DNA of 64,000 nt from Pyronema omphalodes (GCA_024516155.1 JAJJXM010000032.1:124001-188000), one strand, 5' to 3'. Counted from the stretch's first letter, positions 34,283 through 45,034 are shown. Notes: a model not told the origin generated them from the letters alone. Numbers and translations are program-made.

Positions 34283-35619
34283 ACTTATTGACGAAGGACA
34301 CTGGCAGCAAATTGTGAACGCTGCCGCCATGACCCAGTTCCCTGACGGCCATGAACCACTTACCTTCACCAAACAACTCGCACAATCCATCTTAGACGCT
34401 CAGGACCACCCCACGGGTTATCTCTTAAACGACCTCGCGGAAACCCCCGGCTCCCGTAACAGCACTCGGGTATCCAGCCCTGTCGCCTCCCGCGCTCCGG
34501 AAGCTCCCACCCCTGCCCCCATTCCCCCTGTCGTGATCCAGACTGGCTCCGTCCAGGTTTACCCGAACGGCCCAGAACCAGCACCGCGAGCCGCCGCACC
34601 CCCTACCACAGCCGCAGCCGCAGCCCCCGCCCCCGCTATAATCGCACCAATTCCAAGACCCCCCCCCCCGAGACCCCGAGATCCTCCTAACCCCGGAGGA
34701 ACAAGCCGATACAAATGAAATCCACTACTACGAGAAGGAGCTCACCCGCCAGCGTGAACTCATCAACGCGCTACTCGCCTCCCCCGGCATCCGCGTGACC
34801 GGAGACAAAATCTCGGATCCGCCAACCTTCGACGGGTCCAACAGGGAGGACCTCCGCCGCTTTGTCTCCTTGCTTCGCATCAAGTTGGTGAGCGACGAAC
34901 TACGTTTCCAGACCCCCCATAAACGGATTTCTTACGCCATGGGCCGCCTCCGCGGACGCGCCTTGGATCAGATTCTCCCTTATATCCAGGAAAATGGCAA
35001 CCGCTGGGCCCTCAACGACGTCGAGGACGTCATTAAAATTTTACAGCGTACCTTTGGAGACCCGGACGAGCGCGCAACGGCTCGTTTCAAACTACAAAAT
35101 CTCCGACAAAACAACCGCGAATTTTCGGACTACTATGCAGAGTTCTCCCGCCTAGTCGCAGAGTTAGGCTGGGACGAAGCCGCCACCATGGATGCCCTGC
35201 GTAACGGCCTGTCCCTCGAGCTGCACGAGAAGTTGGTTGGTGCCCCGCCCACCACCACGATGCACGAATTCGTTGACCAGTGCCAAAAATTGGACTCCCA
35301 ATTGAGAGCACTTGAGAACCTCCGCAAGCTGCGTACCAACCGCGGCCAAGTTAAACCCACTACCACCGCCACCCCCGCCACCAGTCGCCCCACCCCCGCT
35401 ACCCAAGCCACCACCGCCTCCTCCAGCAAGCAAACCCCGGCCCAGGGACCCCGTCAGAAACTGTCGGCACAGGAGCGCGCGACCCGCCTATCAGAAGGAC
35501 GTTGCCTCTACTGCGGTGGCCTCGGCCACATGGCTGCGTCGTGCCCCGCCAAGACGAATGTTAAAGTCGCGAGCGTGGAATTATTGGATGCTGAAGAAGA
35601 GGTGTCGGGAAAAGAATAA
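34272..35619 (+). pseudogene. G1 gag, one frameshift at a C tract
   Basis: The ATG at 34272 opens MHIKLIDEGHWQQIVNAAAMTQF, an N-terminal region, then a Pro/Ala-rich linker. At 34659-34669 an 11-C run replaces the 10-nt pyrimidine run of intact copies and shifts the frame. The second part, from about 34700 to 35619, holds the Gag capsid-like domain (DPPTFDGSNREDLRRFVSLLRIKL, positions about 34816-34887), then a Ser/Thr/Pro linker and one zinc knuckle, CLYCGGLGHMAASC, at about 35506-35547. The natural end is SGKE. The intact homologue on the minus strand (51825-53177) has 450 residues. Confidence 0.87.
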
Positions 35620-35651
35620 ACCAGCTGCAAGAAGATGGCTCTGCCGCTGGT
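35607..35651 (+). promoter_or_regulatory. -1 ribosomal frameshift signal between G1 gag and pol
   Basis: Slippery heptamer G-GGA-AAA (35607-35613) in the gag frame is followed by GAA TAA, a 6-nt spacer, then a hairpin ACCAGC (35620-35625) / GCTGGT (35646-35651) with a 20-nt loop. A -1 slip enters the pol frame at AGA (35613-35615) and passes the gag stop. The signal is conserved at 46362-46406 and, on the minus strand, at 51793-51837 and 55870-55914. Confidence 0.75.
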
Positions 35652-38600
35652 GGGAATATTATTGCTGATACATTGCTATTATCGGGCGCAAGTTTTACTG
35701 GAAAGTTAGAATGCAAACACCTTGTCCTCTCCTGTTCCTTGTTTTCCAATAACCGCTCCGTGAAAACAGTAGCGCTCGTTGACTGCGGCGCCACTGGTAT
35801 CGCCTTTGTTGACCGCAATTTCGCCCGCCATCACAAACTCCCCCTAACCCCCCTATCCACCGCTCGAACGGTCGAAGTTGTCGACGGCCGCCCCATATCC
35901 TCAGGAAAAATCACACACCTCGCCCAAGTAGAGTGTACCATCAACGGTCACTCGGAAATCCTTCCCATGTTTGTCACCAAGCTGGGTCACTACCCGGTGG
36001 TGTTGGGTATCCCCTGGTTGAAGAAACACGATGTAACAATAAGCTTCAGTTCCAACACTGTAAGCTTCGACTCCCAATACTGCCTAAGGAACTGCACCCC
36101 GTTGCCTGTAAGCACAACCGGTGTCGAGGTCCTGGACTCGAGGCCCCCTCCCGCTGTCCACGAGCCCGACACAAACCCCATGCCGGAGTTAGAAGACTCG
36201 GTCCCCGACCCCCCGGAAGAACCCCCAATAGAGATCTCAAGTCTAACCATCTCCGACTTCAAAGAAATGGTAGAAGACGAAAGCCTGACAGTGTTCTCGC
36301 TATCGTTGGACGAGATCACCGTCGCCCTACAAGACAAGCCCCCCGTCACGGACGACGAACTGAAAGACATGATCCCCGAAGAGTATCATGACTACCTCGA
36401 TTTATTCAAGGAGGTCAACGCGAAGGAACTTCCCCCGCACCGACCCTACGACCACAAGATCCCACTGAAAGAGGGATTCGTCCCCCCCTTTGGCCCGCTA
36501 TACTCGCTGTCACGCAACGAGTTGCAGACGCTGAAAACGTGGCTCGATGAGAATTTGGAGAAAGGATTTATACAACGCTCCCAATCACCAGCCGCCTCGC
36601 CGATATTATTCGTGAAAAAATCAGACGGATCCCTACGCCTGTGTGTCGACTACCGGAGACTGAATGAAGGTACCGAGAAGAACCGGTACCCGCTGCCATT
36701 GATACAGGAAACGATGATGAATCTTTCCAAAGCTCAATACTTTACGACCCTTGATGTCCGCAGCGCTTATAACCTTATCAGAATGGCAGAGGGCGAAGAA
36801 TGGAAGACGACCTTCCGCACACGGTACGGCCTGTTTGAATCGAAAGTGATGCCCTTTGGGCTCACCAACGCGCCTGCCGATTTCCAGGCATTTATAAATG
36901 ATGTCCTGAGACCATACCTAGACCAGTTTTGTACGGCATACTTGGACGATATCCTCGTATTCTCCGAAACAAAGTCCGATCACACCGCACACGTCCGAAA
37001 GATCTTGGAACGACTCAAACAAGAAAAACTGCACTTGAAGCCAGAGAAGTGTAAGTTTGCTAAGGCAGAAGTACAGTACCTGGGCTACAACATCGGCCGC
37101 GACGGCGCGCGCATGATGGATTCCAAAGTAGCCACAGTGAGAGATTGGAAGGAACCAACCAATTTGAAACGGGTCCAAGAGTTCCTGGGCTTCGCGAATT
37201 TCTATCGAAGATTTATCAAAGACTACTCGAAAGTGGTCTCCCCTCTGACGGCCCTGACCAAAAAGAAAGATGGTAAAGCAATCCCCTTTACCTGGGGTAA
37301 CGATCAGCAAAGCGCCTTCGACCGACTGAAGGATGCATTTACATCAGCACCGATTCTCAAGCACTTCGACTACGAGAAACCGATTGTAGTAGAAACAGAC
37401 GCATCTGACTATGTGTCTGCTGGAGTTTTATCACAATACGACGACGATAACGTGTTACACCCCGTCGCATTTTATTCCAAGAAGCATTCCCCGGCAGAAT
37501 GCAACTACGAAATCTACGACAAAGAACTACTGGCAATAGTTCGTTGTTTCGAGGAATGGCGTCCCCACTTAGAGGGCTCCGCCTTCCCTATAAAAGTATT
37601 GACGGATCACAAAAATCTCGAATACTTTATGACGACAAAGCTGCTGAACAGACGACAAGCACGCTGGTCCGAGTTCCTGTCTCGGTTTAACTTTGTGATC
37701 ACCTACCGACCGGGAACGTTGGGAGGAAAACCGGACGCCCTGACGAGAAGAGCCGCCGACCTCCCGGAAGAGGGAGACGAACGCATACTGGCGAACCAGC
37801 AAGCTGTTCTGAAGCCACAGAACTTTCAGTTATGCATGACCCCGCCCATGAAACTCGCACCTTCCGAAGTAGACCTCCTGTTCACAGAGGGCTACAAGAC
37901 AGATTCATTCCCCAACCGAGTGTTGGGAATGCTGGAAGATGGCACACAAATCTGTAAGGACATATCACTCGCCGATTGCTCCGTGTTGGAAAACAGATTG
38001 TACTACCGAGATTGCCTCTATGTCCCCGCGCTGGATAAACTACGATTGAAACTACTGCAAGACCACCACGACCCCCCCACCATGGGACACCCGGGCCGTG
38101 CGAAGACTTTCGAACTCCTCGCCAGGAATTATTACTGGCCCTCGATGAGAAAAGATGAGGACCAATTCGTCCGAAATTGCCACACCTGTAAAAGAACAAA
38201 GGCTACCCGCCACGCACCCTATGGAACCTTGAAGCCCCTACCGGTCCCGCACCACCCTTGGCAGAATATATCGGTGGACTTTGTTACTGGACTACCGACA
38301 TCAGAAGGCTTCGACGCAATATGTGCGATCGTTTGCCGACTAACGAAACAGCGGCACTTAGTGCCCTGTCATTCCACGATAGACGCAGAAGGCTTCGCGC
38401 AACTCTTCCTGGAAAACGTATTTAAACTACACGGCCTGCCGGACACAGTAGTGTCCGACCGCGGTCCGCAATTTGTGGCCCATTTCTGGAAACACTTGGC
38501 AAATTGCATGGGTATCGAAATTGCCACGAGTACGGCCTTCCATCCCCAAACCGACGGCCAAACAGAGAGAATTAACGCGGTTACGGAGCAATATCTCCGC

Positions 38601-39341
38601 GCGTACGTCTGTTATTTACAAGACGATTGGAAGAAATTTTTACCACTGGCAGAATTTGCTGCAAATAACCAAGTATCGGATACAACGTCGCTGTCTCCGT
38701 TCTACGCTATATACGGTCGACACCCCAAGTGCTCTTTCGAACTGGATATCAGGACAGATAATCCTGAAGAAGTGAAAGCGAACGAGGTAGCGGAAAGGAT
38801 GTCACACATCCATGACGTCTTACGTTCGGAAATGAAATACGCCCAAGCCCGCCACATAGAAGCCGCCGACAATTCCCGACTCCCCGCGCCGGTCTTCAAA
38901 CCAGGAGACCTGGTATGGCTGGACGCCCGCAACCTAAGAACCCGCCGCCCCTCAAAGAAACTAGAAAACAAACACCTAGGCCCCTTTACCATACTACGGC
39001 CTATTGGATCCCACGCCTATGAATTGGATATACCGGAGACCATGAAACACCACAGGACCTTCCCCGTGTCCCTACGAAACCCAGCCCCTTCGGACCCCCT
39101 CCCTGGCCAGATGATTCCACCGCCCCTACCGGTAGTAGTAGACGGCGAAGAAGAATGGTTCGTGGATGAAATTCTGGATAGCCGTTGGTCAAGAGGAAAC
39201 CTGCAGTACCTCGTCAAGTGGACCGGCCATGACTCTCCAACCTGGGAACCGGAAACGAACCTATCCGAAACTGAGGCCGCTGAGAAATTTCACCAGTTAT
39301 ACCCAGACAAACCTTCTCCTCTCGTAGGAACTCGAGCCTAA
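35613..39341 (+). CDS. G1 pol polyprotein: protease, RT, RNase H, integrase, chromodomain (intact)
   Basis: One open frame of 1242 codons, entered by -1 frameshift from gag. I see no ATG start suited to it. Counting from the leucine-rich LLLSGAS (35673), the domains are as follows. Aspartic protease, with active site VDCGATG at residues 36-42. RT, with YLDDILVF at about 423. RNase H, with ETDASDY at about 574. Integrase zinc region, with CHTC near 840. Integrase core, with Asp in SVDF (about 869), Asp in SDRG (about 929) and Glu in QTER (about 964). Chromodomain at about 1160-1212, ending GTRA. All catalytic residues are present. It is the best-preserved pol in the window. Its own gag has a frameshift, so it would need Gag from another copy. 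Confidence 0.95.
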   Translation, partial: RINQLQEDGSAAGGNIIADTLLLSGASFTGKLECKHLVLSCSLFSNNRSVKTVALVDCGATGIAFVDRNFARHHKLPLTPLSTARTVEVVDGRPISSGKITHLAQVECTINGHSEILPMFVTKLGHYPVVLGIPWLKKHDVTISFSSNTVSFDSQYCLRNCTPLPVSTTGVEVLDSRPPPAVHEPDTNPMPELEDSVPDPPEEPPIEISSLTISDFKEMVEDESLTVFSLSLDEITVALQDKPPVTDDELKDMIPEEYHDYLDLFKEVNAKELPPHRPYDHKIPLKEGFVPPFGPLYSLSRNELQTLKTWLDENLEKGFIQRSQSPAASPILFVKKSDGSLRLCVDYRRLNEGTEKNRYPLPLIQETMMNLSKAQYFTTLDVRSAYNLIRMAEGEEWKTTFRTRYGLFESKVMPFGLTNAPADFQAFINDVLRPYLDQFCTAYLDDILVFSETKSDHTAHVRKILERLKQEKLHLKPEKCKFAKAEVQYLGYNIGRDGARMMDSKVATVRDWKEPTNLKRVQEFLGFANFYRRFIKDYSKVVSPLTALTKKKDGKAIPFTWGNDQQSAFDRLKDAFTSAPILKHFDYEKPIVVETDASDYVSAGVLSQYDDDNVLHPVAFYSKKHSPAECNYEIYDKELLAIVRCFEEWRPHLEGSAFPIKVLTDHKNLEYFMTTKLLNRRQARWSEFLSRFNFVITYRPGTLGGKPDALTRRAADLPEEGDERILANQQAVLKPQNFQLCMTPPMKLAPSEVDLLFTEGYKTDSFPNRVLGMLEDGTQICKDISLADCSVLENRLYYRDCLYVPALDKLRLKLLQDHHDPPTMGHPGRAKTFELLARNYYWPSMRKDEDQFVRNCHTCKRTKATRHAPYGTLKPLPVPHHPWQNISVDFVTGLPTSEGFDAICAIVCRLTKQRHLVPCHSTIDAEGFAQLFLENVFKLHGLPDTVVSDRGPQFVAHFWKHLANCMGIEIATSTAFHPQTDGQTERINAVTEQYLRAYVCYLQDDWKKFLPLAEFAANNQVSDTTSLSPFYAIYGRHPKCSFELDIRTDNPEEVKANEVAERMSHIHDVLRSEMKYAQARHIEAADNSRLPAPVFKPGDLVWLDARNLRTRRPSKKLENKHLGPFTILRPIGSHAYELDIPETMKHHRTFPVSLRNPAPSDPLPGQMIPPPLPVVVDGEEEWFVDEILDSRWSRGNLQYLVKWTGHDSPTWEPETNLSETEAAEKFHQLYPDKPSPLVGTRA

Positions 39342-39353
39342 CGGGGGGGGTAC
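39342..39353 (+). other. G1 polypurine tract
   Basis: CGGGGGGGGTAC directly precedes the 3' LTR and directly follows the pol stop (39339-39341). It would serve as the plus-strand primer. The G run is 8 here and at 42436, and 7 at 9952 and 50097. Confidence 0.75.
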
Positions 39354-39882
39354 TGTCACGGCACACGGCTGACGAGCCGTTGTGTTGCGTCATCATGTTG
39401 TCGTGGTTGTTGATTGACATCGTGCCGTTGTCTTGCCGTGTTGTGTTGCCGTTGTGTTGTTGTGTTGTTGTGTGTGCCGTGCCATTGTGACTGAGAGACT
39501 GATTGATGATGGATGACGTACCACGAGCTGGAGAGCTGTGGCGTCGCAGGTGAATTGATGGAGAACGGAAGCTCATGTAGCGATGATTGTATGACGGCCC
39601 AGCAAGAGTGCTGGCCGCCCCTTTGTACATAAGGAGGCTTGCCTCCCCGTTGTCGAGATTCTCCATCGAACGTCTTGTGTCTTCTCCTTGCTCCTAATAT
39701 AAGACTTCTTCTCCCAAGTCCTACGTCACTCTTGTCCTTGTCCCTGTTCCTGTTTTGTGTGCCGTCCGTCTGACGAGCACTTCGGTCCTTGTCTTTCCGT
39801 TCCCCGTCCTGGAACCCGCCTAGTCCCCCTTGCCGGTAGTGTTCAGTGTGTTCTTTGAACGTCCGTTCCTAGTTCCCTGACA
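39354..39882 (+). repeat. G1 LTR, recombinant of types B and A
   Basis: 529 bp. Its first part follows type B (GACGAGCCG, GTTGATTGACATC) like the LTRs at 33496 and 44471. Its last part follows type A (CTTTCCGTTCC, TTCTTTGAACG, TTCCTAGTTCCC) like those at 42448 and 50108. It is shared by the copies to its left and right. Confidence 0.92.
39626..39673 (+). promoter_or_regulatory. G1 LTR core promoter with predicted RNA start
   Basis: TATA-like TACATAA at 39626-39632 lies 39 bp before ATCGAACGT (39665-39673). If RNA starts at that A, its first 9 nt would pair with the primer-binding site 2 nt after the LTR. The same spacing occurs in the LTR at 33496 (33748 and 33787). A hairpin, GGAGGC-TT-GCCTCC (39633-39646), lies between the two. 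Confidence 0.5.
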
Positions 39883-39917
39883 TTACGTTCGATCGAATAA
39901 TTATTCAACCAACACGC

Positions 39918-40157
39918 ATGAACCCCACCGGTTCTGCTTGGACATACGCCTTAAAACAAGCACTGGAAACTCACACCCTAAACGAAACCTTCGGGATTTC
40001 CGACCGATTCGCTGGCGCAGTGCGAAGAACCATCCGAAGAGCAGAAAATCACTGCTACCTTGTGGTCAGGGAACTCCAGGACTACACTTACCAGGAGCAC
40101 GTCCGCCACACCATCAGACTCAAGCCAATCCTCCGAGCCCGCCAGAATGCACGATGA
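39918..40157 (+). CDS. G1 upstream small ORF (79 aa), second copy
   Basis: Same position and frame relation as at 34040, with variants such as WTYALKQALETHTLNETFGIS and HCYLVVRELQ (one residue shorter). It overlaps the gag ATG at 40147. Gag is cut after about 12 codons by the inverted LTR at 40182, so this small ORF outlives its gag here. Confidence 0.6.
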   Translation: MNPTGSAWTYALKQALETHTLNETFGISDRFAGAVRRTIRRAENHCYLVVRELQDYTYQEHVRHTIRLKPILRARQNAR

Positions 40158-40181
40158 ACTTATCGACGAAGGACACACGTC

Positions 40182-40690
40182 TGTCAGGGAACCAGGAACG
40201 GACGTTCAAGGGACACACTGAACACTACCGGCAAGAGGGACTAGGCAGGTTCTGGGACGGGGAACGGAAAGACAAGGACCGAAGTGCTCGTCAGACGGAC
40301 GGCACACAAAACAGGAACAGGGACAAGGACAAGAGTGACGTAGGACTTGGGAGAAGAAGTCTTATATTAGGAGCAAGGAGAAGACACAAGACGTTCGATG
40401 GAGAATCTCGACAACGGGGAGGCAAGCCTCCTTATGTACAAAGGGGCGGCCAGCACTCTTGCTGGGCCGTCATACAATCATCGCTACATGAGCTTCCGTT
40501 CTCCATCAATTCACCTGCGACGCCACAGCTCTCCAGCTCGTGGTACGTCATCCATCATCAATCAGTCTCTCAGTCACAATGGCACGGCCCACACAACAAC
40601 ACAACAACACAACGGCAACACAACACGGCAAGACAACGGCACGATGTCAATCAACAACCACGACAACATGATGACGCAACACAACGGCTC
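40182..40690 (-). repeat. Inverted G1 LTR (type B) within a plus-strand copy
   Basis: On the minus strand it begins GAGCCGTTGTG (the same truncation as 33496) and ends TTCCCTGACA at 40182. It sits between gag codon 12 and pol RNase H sequence (40691 onward, TDHKNLEY), so gag, protease and RT are missing. It is the inverted partner of 33496-34004. Confidence 0.88.
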
Positions 40691-42435
40691 TATTGACAGA
40701 CCACAAGAATCTCGAATACTTTATGACGACAAAACTACTAAACAGACGACAAGCACGCTGGTCCGAATTCCTGTCTCGGTTCAACTTTGTAATCACCTAT
40801 CGACCGGGAACGTTGGAAGGAAAACCGGACGCCCTGACAAGACGAGCCGCCGAGCTCCCGGGAGAGGGAGACGAGCGCATACTAGCGAATCAGCAAGCTG
40901 TTCTAAAGCCACAAAACTTCCAGTTGTGCATGACGCCGCCCATGAAACGTGCACCCTCCGAAGTGGACCTCCTGTTTAAAGAGGGCTACAAGACAGATTC
41001 ATTCCCCAACCGAGTGTTGGGAATGCTGGAAGCCGGCACACAAATCTGTAAGGACATATCACTCGCCGATTGCTCCGTGTTGGAAAACAGATTGTACTAC
41101 CGAGACTGCCTCTATGTCCCCGCGCTGGACAAACTACGATTGAAACTACTACGAGATCATCACGACCCCCCCACCATGGGACACCCGGGCCGTGCAAAGA
41201 CTTTTGAACTCCTCGCCAGGAATTATTACTGGCCCTCGATGAGAAAAGATGTGGACCAATTCGTCCGAAATTGCCACACTTGTAAAAGAACAAAAGCTAC
41301 TCGCCACGCACCCTATAGAACCTTGAAACCCCTACCGGTCCCGCACCACCCGTGGCAGAATATATCTGTGGACTTTGTTACTGGACTACCGACATCAGAA
41401 GGCTTCGACGCAATATGTGCGATCGTTTGCCGACTCACGAAACAGCGCCACTTGGTGCCCTGTCACTCCACGATAGACGCAGAAGGCTTCGCGCAACTCT
41501 TCCTGGAAAACGTATTCAAACTACACGGCCTGCCAGACACAGTAGTGTCCGACCGCGGCCCGCAATTTGTGGCCCACTTCTGGAAACACCTGGCAAATTG
41601 CATGGGTATCGAGATTGCCAGGAGCACGGCCTTCCACCCCCAGACCGATGGCCAAACAGAAAGAATCAATGCGGTTACGGAACAATATCTCCGCGCGTAC
41701 GTCTGTTATTTACAAGACGACTGGAAGAAATTCTTACCACTGGCAGAATTTGCTGCAAATAACCAAGTATCGGATACAACGTCGCTATCTCCATTCTACG
41801 CTATATACGGCCGACACCCCAAATGCTCCTTTGAATTGGAAATCAGGACAGACAATCCTGAAGAAGTGAAAGCGAACGAGGTAGCGGAAAGGATGTCACA
41901 CATCCATGACGTCTTACGTTCGGAAATGAAATACGCCCAAGCCCGCCACATAGAAGCCGCCGACAATTCCCGACTCCCCGCGCCGGTCTTCAAACCAGGA
42001 GACCTGGTATGGCTGGACGCCCGCAACCTCAGAACCCGCCGCCCCTCAAAGAAACTAGAAAACAAACACCTAGGTCCCTTCACCGTGTTACGCCCTATTG
42101 GATCCCACGCCTACGAGCTGGACATACCGGAGACAATGAAACATCACAGGACCTTCCCCGTGTCCCTACTAAACCCAGCCCCTGCGGACCCCCTCCCTGG
42201 CCAGATTATCCCACCGCCCCTACCGGTAGCAGTAGACGGCGAAGAAGAATTTTTCGTGGATGAAATTCTGGATAGCCGTTGGTCAAGAGGAAACCTGCAG
42301 TACCTCGTCAAGTGGACCGGCCATGACTCTCCAACCTGGGAACCGGAAACGAACCTATCCGAAACCGAGGCCGCTGAGAAGTTCCATCAGTTATACCCAG
42401 ACAAACCTTCTCCTCTCGTAGGAACTCGAGCCTAA
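40691..42435 (+). pseudogene. G1 pol, RNase H end to chromodomain (5'-truncated)
   Basis: The frame is open for about 580 codons from [23 protein letters not shown] to GTRA. It includes an intact integrase (zinc CHTC, Asp-Asp-Glu in SVDF, SDRG and QTER) and a chromodomain with EEFFVDEI where other copies have EEWFVDEI. Protease, RT and most of RNase H were lost in the rearrangement at 40182-40690. It has no start or frameshift signal of its own. Confidence 0.9.
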
Positions 42436-42447
42436 CGGGGGGGGTAC

Positions 42448-42976
42448 TGTCACGGCACACGGCTGACGAGACGTTGTTTTGTTGCGTCATCGTTGTGTTG
42501 TCGTTGTTGTTGTCGACATCGTGCCGTTGTCTTGCCGTGTTGGGTTGTGTTGCTGTTGTGTTGTTGTGTGTGCCGTGCCGTTGTGGTTGATAGACTGATT
42601 GATGATGGATGACGTACCATGAGCTGGAGAGCTGTGGCGTCGCAGGTGAATTCATGGAGAACGGAAGCTTTCATGTAGCGATGTTGGATGACGGCCCAGC
42701 AAGAGTGCTGGCCGCCCCTTTCTACATAAGGAGGCTTGCCTCCCCGTTGTCGAGTTCTCCATCGAACGTCTTGTGTCTTTCCCTTGTCCTTAATAAAGAC
42801 TTCTCCTTTGAGTCCCACGTCATTCTTGTCCTTGTCCCTGTCCCTGTTTCGTGTGCCATCCGTCTGACGAGCACTTCGGTCCTTGTCTTTCCGTTCCCCG
42901 TCCTGGAACCCGCCTAGTCCCCCTTGCCGGTAGTGTTCAGTGTGTTCTTTGAACGTCCGTTCCTAGTTCCCTGACA
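42448..42976 (+). repeat. G1 LTR (type A)
   Basis: 529 bp, TGTCACGGCACACGGCTGACGAGACG to TTCCCTGACA. It is preceded by the purine tract and followed by the primer-binding site at 42979. It is shared by the pol to its left and the gag to its right. Confidence 0.93.
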
Positions 42977-43011
42977 TTACGTTCGATCGAATAATTATTC
43001 AACCAACACGC

Positions 43012-43251
43012 ATGAACCCCACCGGTTCTGCTTGGACATACGCCTTAAAACAAGCACTGGCAACTCACACCCTAAACGAAACCTTCGGGATTTCCGACCG
43101 ATTCGCTGGCGCAGTGCGAAGAACCATCCGAAGAGCAGAAAATCACTGCTACCTTGTGGTCAGGGAACTCCAGGACTACACTTACCAGGAGCACGTCCGC
43201 CACACCATCAGACTCAAGCCAATCCTCCGAGCCCGCCAGAATGCACGATGA
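43012..43251 (+). CDS. G1 upstream small ORF (79 aa), third copy
   Basis: Nearly identical to 39918-40157 (one change, LETHT to LATHT). It overlaps the gag ATG at 43241 by 11 nt in the +1 frame. This arrangement (ATGCACGATGA) lets the same bases close one frame and open the next. Confidence 0.65.
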   Translation: MNPTGSAWTYALKQALATHTLNETFGISDRFAGAVRRTIRRAENHCYLVVRELQDYTYQEHVRHTIRLKPILRARQNAR

Positions 43252-44470
43252 ACTTATCGACGAAGGACACTGGCAGCAAATCGTGAACGCTGCCTCTATG
43301 ACCCAGTTCCCTGACGGCCACGAACCGCTTACTTTCACCAAACAACTCGCGCAATCCATCCTAGATGCCCAAGACCACCCCACGGGCTATCTCTTAAACG
43401 ACCTCGCGGAAACCCCCGGCTCCCGTAACAGTACTCGGGTCTCCAGCCCTGTCGCCTCTCGCGCTCCGGAAGCTCCCACCCCTGCCCCCATTCCCCCTGT
43501 TGTTATCCAGACTGGCTCCATCCAGGTTTATCCAAATGACCCAGAAACAGTGCCGCGAACCGCCGCACCCCCTACCACAGCCGCAGCCGCAGCACCCGCC
43601 CCCGCTATAATCGCACCAGTTCCAAGACTCCCCCCCCGAGATCCCGAAATCCTCCTAACCCCGGAGGAACAAGCGGATACGAATGAAATTCACTACTACG
43701 AGAAGGAGCTCACCCGCCAGCGTGAACTCATCAACGTGCTACTCGCCTCCCCTGGCATCCGCGTTACCGGAGACAAAATCTCGGATCCGCCAACCTTCGA
43801 TGGGTCCAACAGAGAGGACCTCCGCCGCTTTGTCTCTTTGCTTCGCATCAAGTTGGTGAGCGACGAACTACGCTTCCCAACCCCTCACAAACGGATTTCT
43901 TATGCCATGGGCCGCCTCCGCGGACGCTCCTTGGATCAGATTCTTCCTTATATCAAGGAAAATGGCAACCGCTGGGCCCTCAACGACGTCGAAGACGTCA
44001 TTAAAATCTTACAGCGTACCTTTGGAGACCCGGACGAGCGCGCAACGGCTCGTTTCAAACTACAAAATCTCCGACAAAACAACCGCGAATTTTCGGACTA
44101 TTATGCAGAGTTCTCCCGCCTGGTCGCAGAATTAGGCTGGGATGAAGCCGCCACCATGGATGCTCTGCGTAACAGCCTGTCCCTCGAGTTGCACGAAAAG
44201 TTGGTTGGCGCCCCTCCCACCGCTACGATGCACGAATTTGTTAACCAGTGCCAAAAATTGGACTCCCAATTGACAGCACTTGAGAACCTCCGCAAGCTGC
44301 GTACCAACCGCGGCCAAGTTAAACCTACCACCGCCGCCACCCCCGCCACCAGTCGCCCCACCCCCGCTACCCAAGCCACCACTGCCTCCTCCAGCAAGCA
44401 AACCCCTGCCCAGGGACCCCGTCAGAAACTGTCGGCACAGGAGCGCGCGACCCGCCTATCAGAAGGACGT
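43241..44470 (+). pseudogene. G1 gag, open but cut in the zinc knuckle
   Basis: It is open from ATG 43241 (MHDELIDEGHWQQIVNAASMTQF) through the Pro-rich linker (the 10-nt pyrimidine run CTCCCCCCCC at 43628-43637 keeps the frame), the capsid-like domain (DPPTFDGSNREDLRRF) and the Thr/Pro linker. The LTR at 44471 cuts it after SEGRC, the first Cys of the knuckle. About 410 of 450 codons remain. No target duplication flanks the LTR, so the junction is recombination rather than insertion. Confidence 0.87.
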
Positions 44471-44999
44471 TGTCACGGCACACGGCTGACGAGCCGTTGT
44501 GTTGCGTCATCATGTTGTCGTGGTTGTTGATTGACATCGTGCCGTTGTCTTGCCGTGTTGTGTTGCCGTTGTGTTGTTGTGTTGTTGTGTGTGCCGTGCC
44601 ATTGTGACTGAGAGACTGATTGATCATGGATGACGTACCACGAGCTGGAGAGCTGTGGCGTCGCAGGTCAATTGATGGAGAACGGAAGCTCATGTAGCGA
44701 TGATTGTATGACGGCCCAGCAAGAGTGCTGGCCGCCCCTTTGCACATAAGGAGCCTTGCCTCCCCGTTGTCGAGATTCTCCATCGAACGTCTTGTGTCTT
44801 CTCCTTGCTCCTAATATAAGACTTCTTCTCCCAAGTCCTACGTCACTCTTGTCCTTGTCCCTGTTCCTGTTTTGTGTGCCGTCCGTCTGACGAGCACTTC
44901 GGTCCTTGTCCTGCCGTTCCCCATCCCGGAACCTGCCTAGTCCCTCTTGCCGGTAGTGTTCAGTGTGTCCCTTGAACGTCCGTTCCTGGTTCCCTGACA
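44471..44999 (+). repeat. G1 LTR (type B)
   Basis: 529 bp, complete TG...CA ends. Left 5 bp GACGT and right 5 bp TTACG do not match. TTCCTGGTTCCC and GTGTCCCTTGAACG mark type B. The following leader and gag are also type B (as after 34004). Confidence 0.92.
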
Positions 45000-45034
45000 T
45001 TACGTTCGATCGATTAATTATTCAACCGACACGC

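Noticed and set aside
44466..45004. LTR at 44471 as a fresh insertion into gag
   Set aside because: Flanking 5-mers GACGT and TTACG differ, and gag does not resume after the LTR; a new gag leader does. Recombination fits better.
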